Origin: Sabellastarte sp. h YS-2021
Lineage: Eukaryota; Annelida; Polychaeta; Sabellida; Sabellidae
Length of the DNA stretch: 64,000 nucleotides
Assembly: GCA_964017235.1 (NCBI GenBank)
Contig: OZ024928.1
Span: forward strand, 2,604,001 to 2,668,000
Reading direction: 5' to 3'
Shown here in pieces: positions 58,201-62,764 of the stretch. The notes under the pieces are model-generated. The model was given only the letters and a program-made list of their open reading frames with translations. It ran no database searches and was not told the origin of the DNA. A program made the translations under genes and the position numbers. Position 1 is the stretch's first letter. The number at the start of each line of letters is the position of its first letter.

Positions 58201-60902
58201 GTGAGTATTCAGGCCAAAGTACTGAAGACCAATTGTTTTTTTTCTGTAAGTCGGTCACAAGTAATCTTTTTTTATAATTCAGTGATTTATCTTTATAGTT
58301 TCATGACTTTTCTGGGGTGGGGGGTGGGGGTGGGGGGTGACTGTACTGATTGACCTTGTTCACTCCTCTGTAATATTTCGTCCACGTATCACTTTCAAAG
58401 ACAATACAAGTTGTGTCCTCTGAATACTGTATAATAGAAATCTAGACCAGGCTTTAAAATGTCAGTCTTATCACTCAGGTGAATAACCCTTTCTGCAAGG
58501 ACATATCACCCAGTTTGTCAGTTTTTCCTAAATTTTTTCAATAGTGTCAGTGGTGTACCCACTTTAAAATTGGCTAGGCCTTCCTCAAACTTACAAAAGC
58601 GAAACAGTGATGTTACTTTTTTTATATAAAAAGTCAGTTCAATAGCTGCATATATACTTGGATATTCAAATCATAATCAAGTCAGAACTTAAAACTTAAA
58701 AAAAAAAACAAGGCTAAAGGGGGTTTTGGTCTACTAGCATGAGCACAAGCCATCAGAGACACAGGCAGTGCACTGAAGCGGTGACCCATCCCAGTACTAG
58801 CATAGCCCATCCCGCATAACTTCTGTAAAATACAGTCATTGTGGCCACACCACAACTTCTGTGAAAGACAGACATTCATTGTGGCCATGCCACAATTTAT
58901 GAAAGTCCGAAGACAAAAAAATTCCGCTTAAAAATTCACTCTATTTCCACTTTGTACATAACTCCAATAAACCTGAGGTCCATTCCATCATACATACAAT
59001 ATGCAGCTGTCCAAGGCTTAATGCGAATGTGTCTGGTACACTATACATGTCGGTTGGGTTGATACAAGCGGCATTATAGTCATCACAATAGCAGCTGGGT
59101 ACAGCACATCCTAAACTGGTTCCTGGAAAGGCTGACAGCATTATGAGCAGCAAGGGAACCAGCTTAACAGAGCAGTGATCTGTTGTATAATATACATGTT
59201 ACAGTTAATCTTGGTACTTGGTAAGACACAACAGCTTGTACTTTCAGTTATTTCATGAAAAGACTAAAATCATGGTGAGTAGAGAGGTTTAGTGATACGT
59301 TTTGGCTATCAAACCGTAAAGGCAAACCTATGTCTTACGGAAATTATTTAATGCTACGTGCCTTTTCAAACGTAGTACTAAACCTCTCTAATCTTGGTAC
59401 CTGGTAATAAGACCCAAAATCTGATACTTTCAGTCATTTCGCGAAAAGACTAAAATCATTGGTTAATCTTGGGGTACCTGGTTATAAGACACAAAAGCTG
59501 ATACGTTCAGTTATTTCATGAAAAGGCTAAAATCATGTGATAATGAAACTTTTGCTTAGTGACTGAAATTTATGGTTTGTTTTTGTTCGTTTTTGGACTG
59601 ATAAGTTTCAGTTTATCTGTGTAATGCTTTGAGTTGCTTTTAATTTAAACAAGTGAAATAACCCTTCTTACTTTTAGCGTTAAACTCAATTTTAATATAC
59701 ATGTATGTGATTATATAAAAGCTAACCCTTATATTATCCATCATAATTTTTATTACAGTTTGTTACTCGTAAATTCCTTGTACTGTTTTTATGCACTCAA
59801 GGGCGGATCCAGCCCTTTAGTAAGGTGGGGGTTCACATCGAGTAAGCTGGGGGTTCACATCGAGTAAGGCGGGGGTTCACATTGAGTAAGGTGGGGGTTC
59901 ATCTCAGACATATTATAACTAAGGGAGTGGGGGCATGCCCCCTGGGAAAAAATTAATTTTTGGTAAAAATATAGTGCATTTCCTGTAAATTTAATACCAC
60001 TCTCAAGAAATAATTTTGTACTTATGGGTTAAACCCCTTTACATTATTTTTCAAGGGGGGGGGGGGGGTCGAACCTCCGGAACCCCCCCCCCCGGATCCG
60101 CTAGTGGCACTCCAGTTTATTATTTAGCTTGTAAATAGGCATAAATAGGAAGTGAATAATGAACTCAGTCACGTGCTGTGTGCTTGTTCTAGAACCCGGT
60201 ACTTAAATTCAGCTTTGTGGCTGTACACGTTCAAAGTCTACAGATTTAACCGTAACTTAGTTAAATCTTATTTTTTCATGTAAGTTTTTGATCAAGTCAA
60301 AATTCATTGTTAAAATAAAATTTAAGACAACTTATTTTACCAGTCAATCAACCTTTGCTAGAATTTTATTTCGAATATGAGTTTGAAGTTCTTATCTGTT
60401 ATAAATCTCAACGACTGGCTTTACTAAATATCTGAAATATGTGCCAAAAGTCAGCTTAACTTTGTTTTAACAGTCAAGGATGTGTTTAAGTTGACACTCT
60501 CATAAGAAAATGATCAATTGTACAAAAAGAATGCCAATGGCTGAGATGAATCAAAACCTTCAGCATCCACAGAAGAAATTGTAGGACTGTTTGTAGACTG
60601 TTAAAATTGTAAATAGATACAAAGCTGAATTTTCAGCTTTCCCATGACTGACGAATTTCAATGGCTTTAGATTTCTTAATAGTTCTTTAGTCCTGAATTT
60701 TCAGGAACATGAGCGGTTGTAGACTGTGACTGCTTTTCAGTTAGTTGGTTGTATTATGTGAAATATACTTTCAAATTGCTCTTATATCAATGGATATTTG
60801 AATCAATGGACACCCACAGCAGTATACATTTTTAACAAACCCAAATTAAAACTGTGTTTTAAAAATATGCAAAAAAACACACTTACCCATATTTAGCCAC
60901 AT
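36964..60902 (-). CDS. LRR-Ig single-pass membrane protein, 11 coding exons, 427 aa
   Basis: Seen: joining 60887-60902, 58998-59179, 55766-55863, 53586-53684, 51899-51979, 49814-49947, 49124-49206, 43699-43806, 42589-42686, 42187-42299 and 36964-37235 gives 1281 coding bases plus a stop, with no internal stop. Every intron is GT-AG and every phase matches. Domains by residue: signal peptide about 1-29 (KLVPLLLIML core); LRRNT 30-66 with Cys 30, 35, 37, 44; LRRs about 74-165, including LHNNLLSI and DLSFNKI; LRRCT 166-217 starting at NPLHCNCDLKWL (Cys 171, 173, 196, 217); Ig-like domain about 220-300; CxxCxxxC at 314-321; Thr-rich stalk 322-360; transmembrane helix about 382-406; 21-residue tail. 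N-glycosylation sequons lie at 87, 227, 249, 335 and 363. Family knowledge: LRR-Ig proteins act in cell adhesion and, in amphioxus and bivalves, form expanded immune-type LRRIG families. The tail has no TIR domain or obvious signalling motif, so it probably works through ligand binding or a co-receptor. The ligand is unknown. Confidence 0.87.
37530..37605 (-). repeat. LINE 3'-tail fragment
   Basis: AATTATACTTTTATTGCAAT, then GAACTCAAGGTGCAAAGAC is a diverged tail motif in reverse. Confidence 0.4.
38010..38084 (-). repeat. tRNA-like SINE head
   Basis: On the minus strand, A-box-like TCACCCAGTGGTCAGCAAG and B box GGGTTTGACTCCC are spaced as in a tRNA. No matching acceptor arms are seen, so it is read as a SINE head. 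A related B-box fragment is at 6268-6330. Confidence 0.55.
38817..39450. mobile_element. Composite fold-back MITE, AAGCYTCTCYTACATCCC ends
   Basis: The left end AAGCTTCTCCTACATCCC pairs with GGGATGTAAGAGCAGCTT at 39105-39122 and with GGGATATAAGAGAGGCTT at 39431-39448. Both outer parts also carry CAATATTTGCAG or TGCAAATATTG. The 38817-39122 part looks like two right ends facing each other. A second element of the family is at 41257-41789. Confidence 0.65.
40205..40262 (+). repeat. LINE 3'-tail fragment hosting the 40.3-kb MITE
   Basis: GGTGTGTCTTAGATAATGCT and GGAGATTAAGCTCTGGGATAC match 11940-11990. The MITE at 40264 is inserted at its end. Confidence 0.5.
40264..40976. mobile_element. 713-bp MITE, CAGGGGCCGG ends with ATAC duplication
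   Basis: CAGGGGCCGGTTTCATGAAA at 40264-40283 is inverted at the right end (40957-40976), and ATAC flanks both sides (40260-40263, 40977-40980). The ends are packed with TCTCA/GAGAC motifs. No coding capacity. It is inserted in a LINE 3'-tail fragment (GGAGATTAAGC just left of it). Confidence 0.88.
41257..41789. mobile_element. Fold-back MITE, same family as 38.8 kb
   Basis: AAGCCTCTCTTACATCCC at the left and GGGATGTAAGAGAGGCTT at the right are exact inverted copies, each next to GTACGTG-type sequence. Length is about 530 bp, with a possible TGA duplication. Internal sequence (TTGCAAGGGACACTTAAGC, GTAACTTACGAGAGACTTAG) is also found, inverted, at 39229-39395. Confidence 0.75.
42187..42299 (-). 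CDS. LRR-Ig gene exon 10: juxtamembrane Cys cluster and Thr-rich stalk
   Basis: The acceptor is ACCTGTTTCAG and the donor is GTGAGTC, phase 2 to phase 1, residues 300-338. The exon carries NCGPCWEPC (Cys 314, 317, 321) followed by a run of threonines and a sequon at Asn335. The stalk is likely O-glycosylated (inference from composition). Confidence 0.84.
42589..42686 (-). CDS. LRR-Ig gene exon 9: second half of Ig-like domain
   Basis: The acceptor is TATTTACTTATAG and the donor is GTAATGGG, phase 0 to phase 2, residues 268-300. TGFGIIQANAEG aligns with the F strand (D-x-G-x-Y-x-C-x-A-x-N-x-x-G), but the cysteine position holds Ile290 and the tyrosine holds Phe288. The canonical Ig disulfide therefore cannot form. 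Confidence 0.84.
42905..42985 (-). repeat. LINE 3'-tail fragment
   Basis: TTCTAATTTGACTTGTATAG and AGCTTATACTATCTCC match the tail motif (GCGCTATAAAAGTCCAAT) in reverse. Confidence 0.5.
43057..43250 (+). mobile_element. LINE ORF2 C-terminal fragment
   Basis: PSNWKRLPLEVRSLTTKASF, then PKTHLCRLAF is the terminal motif of CR1/L2/Jockey-type ORF2. A 3'-tail fragment in the other orientation lies at 42905-42985, so two insertions meet here. In intron 8 of the LRR-Ig gene. Confidence 0.7.
43699..43806 (-). CDS. LRR-Ig gene exon 8: first half of Ig-like domain
   Basis: The acceptor is TTTATTTTTTAG and the donor is GTAGGTTTGG, phase 0 to phase 0, residues 232-267. LYVECRAYGDPTPNMTITF matches the B to C strands of an I-set Ig domain, with Cys240 as the B-strand cysteine and the usual G-x-P-x-P turn. 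The C-strand Trp is Phe254 here. Confidence 0.87.
43976..44062. mobile_element. Short inverted-repeat element beside the Penelope fragment
   Basis: CACAAAAGACTTAGCTCAGA faces the inverted CTTAAGACTGTGGTCTTATA-CTTTGTGG. It resembles the 27.2-kb element and lies at the 3' break of the Penelope RT, so it may mark the truncation. Confidence 0.4.
44036..45452 (-). pseudogene. Penelope-like element reverse transcriptase, truncated and frameshifted
   Basis: An open frame from ATG at 45452 breaks near 45360 and again near 44945-45000, then continues to 44036. The N-terminal part (44947-45360) has LSLTESQ-type spacing before LALEKGLTFCPTP. The main part contains IKKADKGSAVVV, CTLDVSSLYTNIP, TGGTAMGTSLAP and RFIDDIFLVW (the D-D of the catalytic box), all characteristic of Penelope-like RT. 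The frame ends just after the catalytic motif. The rest of the thumb and the GIY-YIG endonuclease are not visible, and a MITE-like inverted-repeat sequence (43976-44062) lies at the junction. It is a dead copy in intron 7 of the LRR-Ig gene, same strand as the gene. Confidence 0.9.
45484..46034. repeat. Hairpin-rich element with GAGCCTCTA repeats
   Basis: The left end holds a tandem of hairpins built from GAGCCTCTA, a short A/T loop and TAGAGGCTC, alternating with CATCCGCTAAGAGC. The right end (about 45966-46034) repeats GAGCCTCC-TATAGAGGCTC and AGCGGAT in reverse. The ends are roughly inverted, so this is probably a non-autonomous inverted-repeat element. The hammerhead starts about 36 bases to its right, so both may belong to one unit. 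Confidence 0.5.
46070..46134 (+). ncRNA. Type I hammerhead ribozyme motif
   Basis: Seen: the catalytic box CTGATGA (46074-46080) is followed by a perfect 7-bp stem II, GAAAATA paired with TATTTTC around a 6-nt loop (46081-46100), then GAAA (46101-46104). Stem III pairs 46104-46109 with 46124-46129, then, past one bulged C, 46110-46113 with 46119-46122, closed by CTATA. The cleavage triplet is AUA with the cut after 46130. Stem I pairs GCCT (46070-46073) with AGGC (46131-46134), so the molecule is open at stem I. The G-C pair closing stem II next to A9 also follows the consensus. Family knowledge: such motifs occur in Penelope-like elements and in small retrozymes of invertebrates. It lies in intron 7 of the LRR-Ig gene on the opposite strand, so it would not act in that pre-mRNA. 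The short stem I is the weak point. Confidence 0.8.
46366..48170 (-). mobile_element. Non-LTR retrotransposon (CR1/L2/Jockey-like LINE), 5' truncated
   Basis: Minus-strand RT pieces in order: 47886-48106 (KNYRLVSNLSFISKLIEKVV, then NVNQSAYKSSHSTET), a SINE insertion, 47182-47641 (LLDLSAAFDTIDH, GVPQGSVLGPLLF and HHLYADDTQIYL, RT motifs 3-5 with YADD), a shifted stretch 46832-47181 with LDYCNSLL, and 46496-46831 (LHWFPIQ, FAVAAPGEWKKLP, LKTYLFRL), the conserved C-terminal end. The 3' UTR ends in GCGCTATATAAATCC and an ATT microsatellite at 46366-46380. No endonuclease domain is present; the copy is 5' truncated near 48170. Frameshifts make it inactive. The exact clade needs a tree. Confidence 0.88.
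47656..47885 (-). mobile_element. tRNA-derived SINE inserted in the LINE RT, with 14-bp target duplication
   Basis: The minus strand starts with the tRNA-like head (GGCCACGGTGGCAGAGTGG A box, GGGGATCGATCCC B box region) and ends in the GTTGAAAGCGACGTAAAAC tail. It is flanked by perfect copies of GTGGTTTCAGTGGA at 47642-47655 and 47886-47899. Removing one duplication and the SINE restores the LINE frame between the HSTET and LLKIQNAI-type motifs, so the order of events is LINE first, SINE later. Confidence 0.92.
48287..48530 (+). mobile_element. 5S rRNA-derived SINE, copy 5
   Basis: Core CACTGAAGTTAAGTGGCAAT and TTAGTACTGGGATGGGTGAC, with the shared 5' and 3' units. It lies in intron 7 of the LRR-Ig gene, opposite strand. 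Confidence 0.86.
49124..49206 (-). CDS. LRR-Ig gene exon 7: end of LRRCT, start of Ig-like domain
   Basis: The acceptor is TTTCTCTCTTAAG and the donor is GTACTA, phase 1 to phase 0, residues 204-231. The last LRRCT cysteine is Cys217 in EVFKCSGP. The following ECTANVTVQ starts the Ig-like domain and carries a sequon at Asn227. One of the other two frames stops and the third reads through but has no domain match; only this frame fits the neighbouring exons. Confidence 0.84.
49814..49947 (-). CDS. LRR-Ig gene exon 6: LRRCT cap
   Basis: The acceptor is TTCTATTTTTAG and the donor is GTAAGT, phase 2 to phase 1, residues 159-204. The exon contains HFIGNPLHCNCDLKWL, the start of an LRR C-terminal cap, followed by the third cap cysteine at 196. 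It is one of the least ambiguous domain matches in the window. Confidence 0.92.
50068..50100 (+). mobile_element. Short SINE head remnant
   Basis: GGGGGGCAGAGTGGTAACAC matches the A-box region of the same tRNA-derived SINE; the rest is missing. Confidence 0.4.
50232..50800 (+). pseudogene. Harbinger-associated MADF/Myb-like DNA-binding ORF, frameshifted
   Basis: A Glu-rich leader is followed by FTDSQETAIVEFVKEHPELY, then, after a frameshift near 50455, by HDRQKKEALWAEISAEL and FDVRRWFESQRTRYGKLSKL. This is the MADF-type pattern (hydrophobic residues, paired Trp) of the accessory protein carried by PIF/Harbinger elements, which helps bring the transposase to the DNA. The C-terminal half is missing where the sequence meets the opposing transposase fragment. 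Confidence 0.82.
50821..51153 (-). pseudogene. PIF/Harbinger transposase, N-terminal fragment
   Basis: From ATG at 51153: MWVRPWLLQREERRAYHN, LYATDIPGFTNIMRMTPEFF and EMIKTRLEPHL match the N-terminal part of animal Harbinger transposases (family knowledge). The frame leaves the family near 50821, before any of the catalytic DDE residues. The remaining open frame to 50650 is the antisense of the MADF ORF. An internal deletion has joined the two ORFs tail to tail. Confidence 0.88.
51244..51560. repeat. Subterminal region of the Harbinger element
   Basis: GC-rich sequence upstream of the transposase with repeated short motifs: ACTTAATCGG, GCTTAGTCCC, GCTTAATCGGTTCTTAGTCC, ACTTAATCCC, GCTTAGTCC. 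These repeats may be transposase-binding sites (inference). It ends near GGGGCATTAG; a matching left terminus was not found. Confidence 0.5.
51899..51979 (-). CDS. LRR-Ig gene exon 5: leucine-rich repeat
   Basis: The acceptor is TTCTCTCAACAG and the donor is GTAAGT, phase 2 to phase 2, residues 132-159. The exon contains FCDLSFNKIQQL, a textbook LRR consensus. The phase 2 introns around single repeats fit the one-LRR-per-exon layout seen in many LRR genes. Confidence 0.9.
52180..52276 (+). repeat. Trinucleotide repeat, (CTA)n with CTG and CTT variants
   Basis: About 30 triplets of CTA, CTG and CTT in an uninterrupted frame. In intron 5 of the LRR-Ig gene. Confidence 0.9.
53030..53140 (-). 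repeat. LINE 3'-tail fragment
   Basis: AATTGAACTTTCATGGCACT, then TAATCCCTGCTGACTGCAG and GACTCTAAGGCTCAACAAAT is the tail motif in reverse. Confidence 0.65.
53150..53480 (-). mobile_element. LINE ORF2 C-terminal fragment with ATT tail
   Basis: On the minus strand, WNKLPRNNGNQDRFTVFRRQ followed by LKA and a stop matches the ORF2 end. The 3' end is TCTATATAAATTATTATTAT. In intron 4 of the LRR-Ig gene. Confidence 0.65.
53586..53684 (-). CDS. LRR-Ig gene exon 4: leucine-rich repeat
   Basis: The acceptor is TTTTCTTTTAG and the donor is GTAGGTTT, phase 2 to phase 2, residues 99-132. The exon carries IEIRLHNNLLSISDW, a standard LRR highly conserved segment with the Asn in place. An acceptor five bases further in (GCCAG) would bring a stop into frame, so the outer AG is used. 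Confidence 0.88.
54196..54345 (+). mobile_element. Diverged copy of the same tRNA-derived SINE
   Basis: Fragments such as AACACATCCACCCCCCACCTC and CAGTTTACAGTGCAGAAATT follow the order of the full copies, but the A box is lost. It sits directly before the intact copy at 54382. Confidence 0.6.
54382..54618 (+). mobile_element. tRNA-derived SINE, third full copy
   Basis: Same head, body and GTTGAAAGTGACGTAAAAC tail, ending in AAATAAATAAATA. It lies in intron 3 of the LRR-Ig gene, opposite strand. B box GGTACGGTTCC is slightly diverged. Confidence 0.9.
55555..55700 (+). mobile_element. 5'-truncated, diverged copy of the tRNA-derived SINE
   Basis: Resembles the 3' half of the family: TACTACTCCCATGCATTCC, GTGATCCATACAATGTGTTG and ATCATTTAAAACAAATC match the ordered tail features of the full copies with many changes. 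Confidence 0.45.
55766..55863 (-). CDS. LRR-Ig gene exon 3: leucine-rich repeat
   Basis: The acceptor TCTATCTTGCAG is strong and the donor is GTGAGTAG. The exon enters in phase 0 and leaves in phase 2, covering residues 67-99. It contains the LRR core LWNLTIIYSQLEYI, with an N-glycosylation sequon at Asn87. It joins the next exon at a Glu codon to give the usual LRR spacer form ending in GTF. Confidence 0.88.
56033..57726. mobile_element. 1.7-kb DNA-transposon-like element with 34-bp terminal inverted repeats
   Basis: The termini 56033-56066 and 57693-57726 are inverted copies with 31 of 34 positions identical. They start ATATGTTA and include GTGAATAT and AGGGAATA. Further inverted copies of AGGGAATA-TATTCCCT units lie inside each end (56056-56160 and 57661-57700). 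No transposase is recognised; the only notable open frame (56578-56811) has no known domain. It lies in intron 2 of the LRR-Ig gene. Confidence 0.7.
58314..58337 (+). repeat. G-quadruplex-forming tract
   Basis: Four runs of 4, 6, 5 and 6 guanines are each separated by a single T. This is an ideal intramolecular G-quadruplex pattern. It lies on the strand opposite the LRR-Ig transcript, in intron 2. Confidence 0.8.
58708..58925 (-). mobile_element. 5S rRNA-derived SINE, copy 6
   Basis: The core is diverged and holds a local duplication (ATTGTGGCCA repeated about 40 bases apart), but AGTACTGGGATGGGTCACCG and both end units remain. It starts about 70 bases into intron 2 of the LRR-Ig gene, same strand. 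Confidence 0.83.
58998..59179 (-). CDS. LRR-Ig gene exon 2: signal peptide and LRRNT cap
   Basis: The acceptor is TATACAACAG and the donor is GTATGT after codon ATT (phase 0). The exon covers residues 6-66. A hydrophobic run (VKLVPLLLIML) ends near Gly29. It is followed by a cysteine cluster at residues 30, 35, 37 and 44, which matches the N-terminal cap of extracellular LRR proteins. The only in-frame ATG inside the exon (59141) would leave a signal peptide of about 11 residues, which is why an upstream start exon is needed. Confidence 0.86.
59280..59393. mobile_element. 114-bp MITE with AGAGAGGTTTAGT inverted ends
   Basis: AGAGAGGTTTAGTGATACGT at the left matches the reverse complement of the right end (ACGTAGTACTAAACCTCTCT). 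It lies in intron 1 of the LRR-Ig gene. Flanking sequence shows related short repeats (AAGACTAAAATCAT near 59260 and 59445). Confidence 0.7.
59804..60111. repeat. GGATCC-ended element with minisatellite and G/C homopolymer hairpin
   Basis: It begins AAGGGCGGATCCAGCCC and ends CCCCGGATCCGCTAGTG, an imperfect inverted pair, with GCACTC on both sides (59798-59803 and just after the right end) as a possible target duplication. Inside are four copies of a 26-27-bp GGGGGTTCACATCGAGTAAG unit (59820-59905) and a run of G facing a run of C near 60055-60095. Confidence 0.6.
60887..60902 (-). CDS. LRR-Ig gene, first coding exon (start codon and split codon)
   Basis: The exon encodes MWLNM plus the first base of an Asp codon and is followed directly by a strong donor, GTAAGTGTG. 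It was chosen because the next exon needs exactly one leading base and has no usable upstream in-frame ATG. The ATG at 60902 has an in-frame TAA 12 bases upstream. A second ATG at 60890 lies in AATATGG, a better start context, and would shorten the signal peptide by four residues. The 1707-bp intron to the next exon is inferred from the fit of donor and phase, so this exon is less certain than the others. Confidence 0.68.
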
Positions 60903-60945
60903 CCTTAAAACTTATTCACTGAATGACCTAACATAAAAAATCCTG

Positions 60946-60954
60946 AATATATAT
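60946..60954 (-). promoter_or_regulatory. Possible TATA box of the LRR-Ig gene
   Basis: An ATATATA run lies about 45 bases upstream of the proposed ATG at 60902, which would place a start site near 60920. The local sequence is AT-rich, so the match may be chance. Confidence 0.25.
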
Positions 60955-62001
60955 CTCAGGTGCTCATGTTACAGCTAAAATTGATAAGCATGTCTGACTT
61001 CAGCCATTTGTATTAAATTTGGCTCTAATTTTGTTACTCATGATGTTAATATATATGTATATTTCTTATATTTCTATATACCATGCCATAATAATAATTG
61101 TATCATTTATATCAGCCTATCTAAACACTGATCCAGCTTTTTCTTTGAAACTGTCAAATATTAATATAACTGTTGTAATTATATACATACAGTTTTGAAT
61201 ACATCAAAGAAAAAAGTATTAGTTTGACAAACCATGTAATATGCGGTAATTACATGCATTTTGGTCTGGTTTTCACAATCTGTAAAATTATTTCTACAAA
61301 TTACAAGATATATATTATTAACAAAAAATAAGCAACCATTGATCTTTATCGTTCTTTGACATTTTATTAATAATTCACCACCGGCTAATAAAGGCACAAA
61401 ATGATATGTAATTGACAATGATAAGTCTATAACAATGACAGGACTGTAGCATAAACCAATATTGGTAAATAAAATCCCACGGGCAGTGAAGATTAGAGCC
61501 AATTTGCAAGCATATTCAATGATAAGCCTTTACAAGGGATGAATAATTGCATCAAATTCTGATAGTTCCAATCCTTATTCTCCGATGAAATTACAAGAAG
61601 CAATATCTAGTAATTGTTTGTATGATACGAAACTAATATGAAAAGGGAGTTAATAATATGAAAATGAAAATATTTATGATTCTTATGTACAAGAAGAAAT
61701 TAAAATTTGAAAATAAACTGATGCTTTGAACAGCAAAGAAACAGATACATATTATAGCAAGATTGTCAACAACACTCCCCCACCCCAAGCAAATGGCAAT
61801 AATAAGAATGTGAGGGCAGACAGATGAAAATATTCAAACCCACAACTACCGAGTTAGATATGACCACATACATACAGAGATCAAGGTTAAAACTTGACTC
61901 CAAATGATGTGGGATACAATTGAGCAATTAATGGGCAAAGATTTTATCAATAAATTTGGAAGGTAAAAGGAAGTTACAAGACATTTGAAATGCAAAATTA
62001 C
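60955..62001. other. Upstream flank of the LRR-Ig gene
   Basis: AT-rich. No other exon or repeat family is recognised; the open frame at 61179-61502 has no domain. Regulatory sequence of the gene probably lies here (inference from position). Confidence 0.4.
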
Positions 62002-62360
62002 GACCTTGGATTTAGGCAGACGAGGTGGTAAGGTGAAAACAAGGTCACAGCGAGGTCAAATCATAGATCTGAGTACTGAGAGTTGTGCATGGCACAAACA
62101 TGTTTTACGCAATAAAATTAACACAGGTCACAGAATCAGCCACAATTAGTGACCCGGAGTGTTCAAACCAGCTCGGGCCCAAGGTGAAAACAAGGTCAAG
62201 GACAGGTCAAATAGGTAACCCGAGGCACCAAGAGGATGTTTTATGCAATAAAAACTGAAAGATATATCAGAGAAAATCCAGTCGATTTACAGCCTGGATT
62301 TAGCCAAATCTGACCTTAAGGTTAAAACAAGGTCAAAGAGGGGGTCAAAGGTCACCCCAC
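62002..62360 (+). repeat. Imperfect tandem repeat (about 137-151 bp period) rich in AGGTCA
   Basis: Units begin with AAGGTGAAAACAAGGTCA at 62030 and 62181 and AAGGTTAAAACAAGGTCAAA at 62318. Each also shares TGTTTTAYGCAATAAAA and a GATTTAG-type segment. AGGTCA occurs several times; GGGTCAAAGGTCA at 62342-62354 is a DR1-type nuclear-receptor site. Confidence 0.7.
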
Positions 62361-62399
62361 ACGCCAAGGGTACTGATGAAACCAGGAAGAGAAACCCAG

Positions 62400-62764
62400 A
62401 ATGGGTTTTATATTTTTATTAATCTTTACATTAACATCTATAAAACTAAAAGTTCTTCGCAATTCATATAATAATTAGTAGTTGGCAATAATATGTCAGT
62501 GACTAGATATAACAACAATCATCAATTTGTAATAATGTACCCATACAGTGTGGCAGCACGCAGGGCTGACCCTAACCTTAAAGTATTATAAAATAAAATT
62601 CATAAAATGTTAAGAGAGAACTGCCACACATGTTATGCAATAATAACCCGCCCCAGCAGATTACCATAAATGTGTTAATATAAGAACTGGAGTTACTATC
62701 AGTACAGACCCCAAGCAGTGGGTTATTCCCAAATAATGGGCAAAATCACACAAAAAACGACCCA
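62400..62764 (-). other. 3' flank of the DIRS/Ngaro-like element
   Basis: No coding sequence is seen. A short inverted pair, TGTGGCAG (62549) and CTGCCACA (62618), lies here and could belong to the terminal repeats of the element, but a complete terminal structure cannot be drawn from one end. Confidence 0.3.

Noticed and set aside
59139..59141. ATG inside the signal-peptide exon as start of the LRR-Ig protein
   Set aside because: It leaves only about 11 residues before the first LRRNT cysteine and wastes the leading hydrophobic residues; an upstream exon with matching phase exists at 60887-60902.
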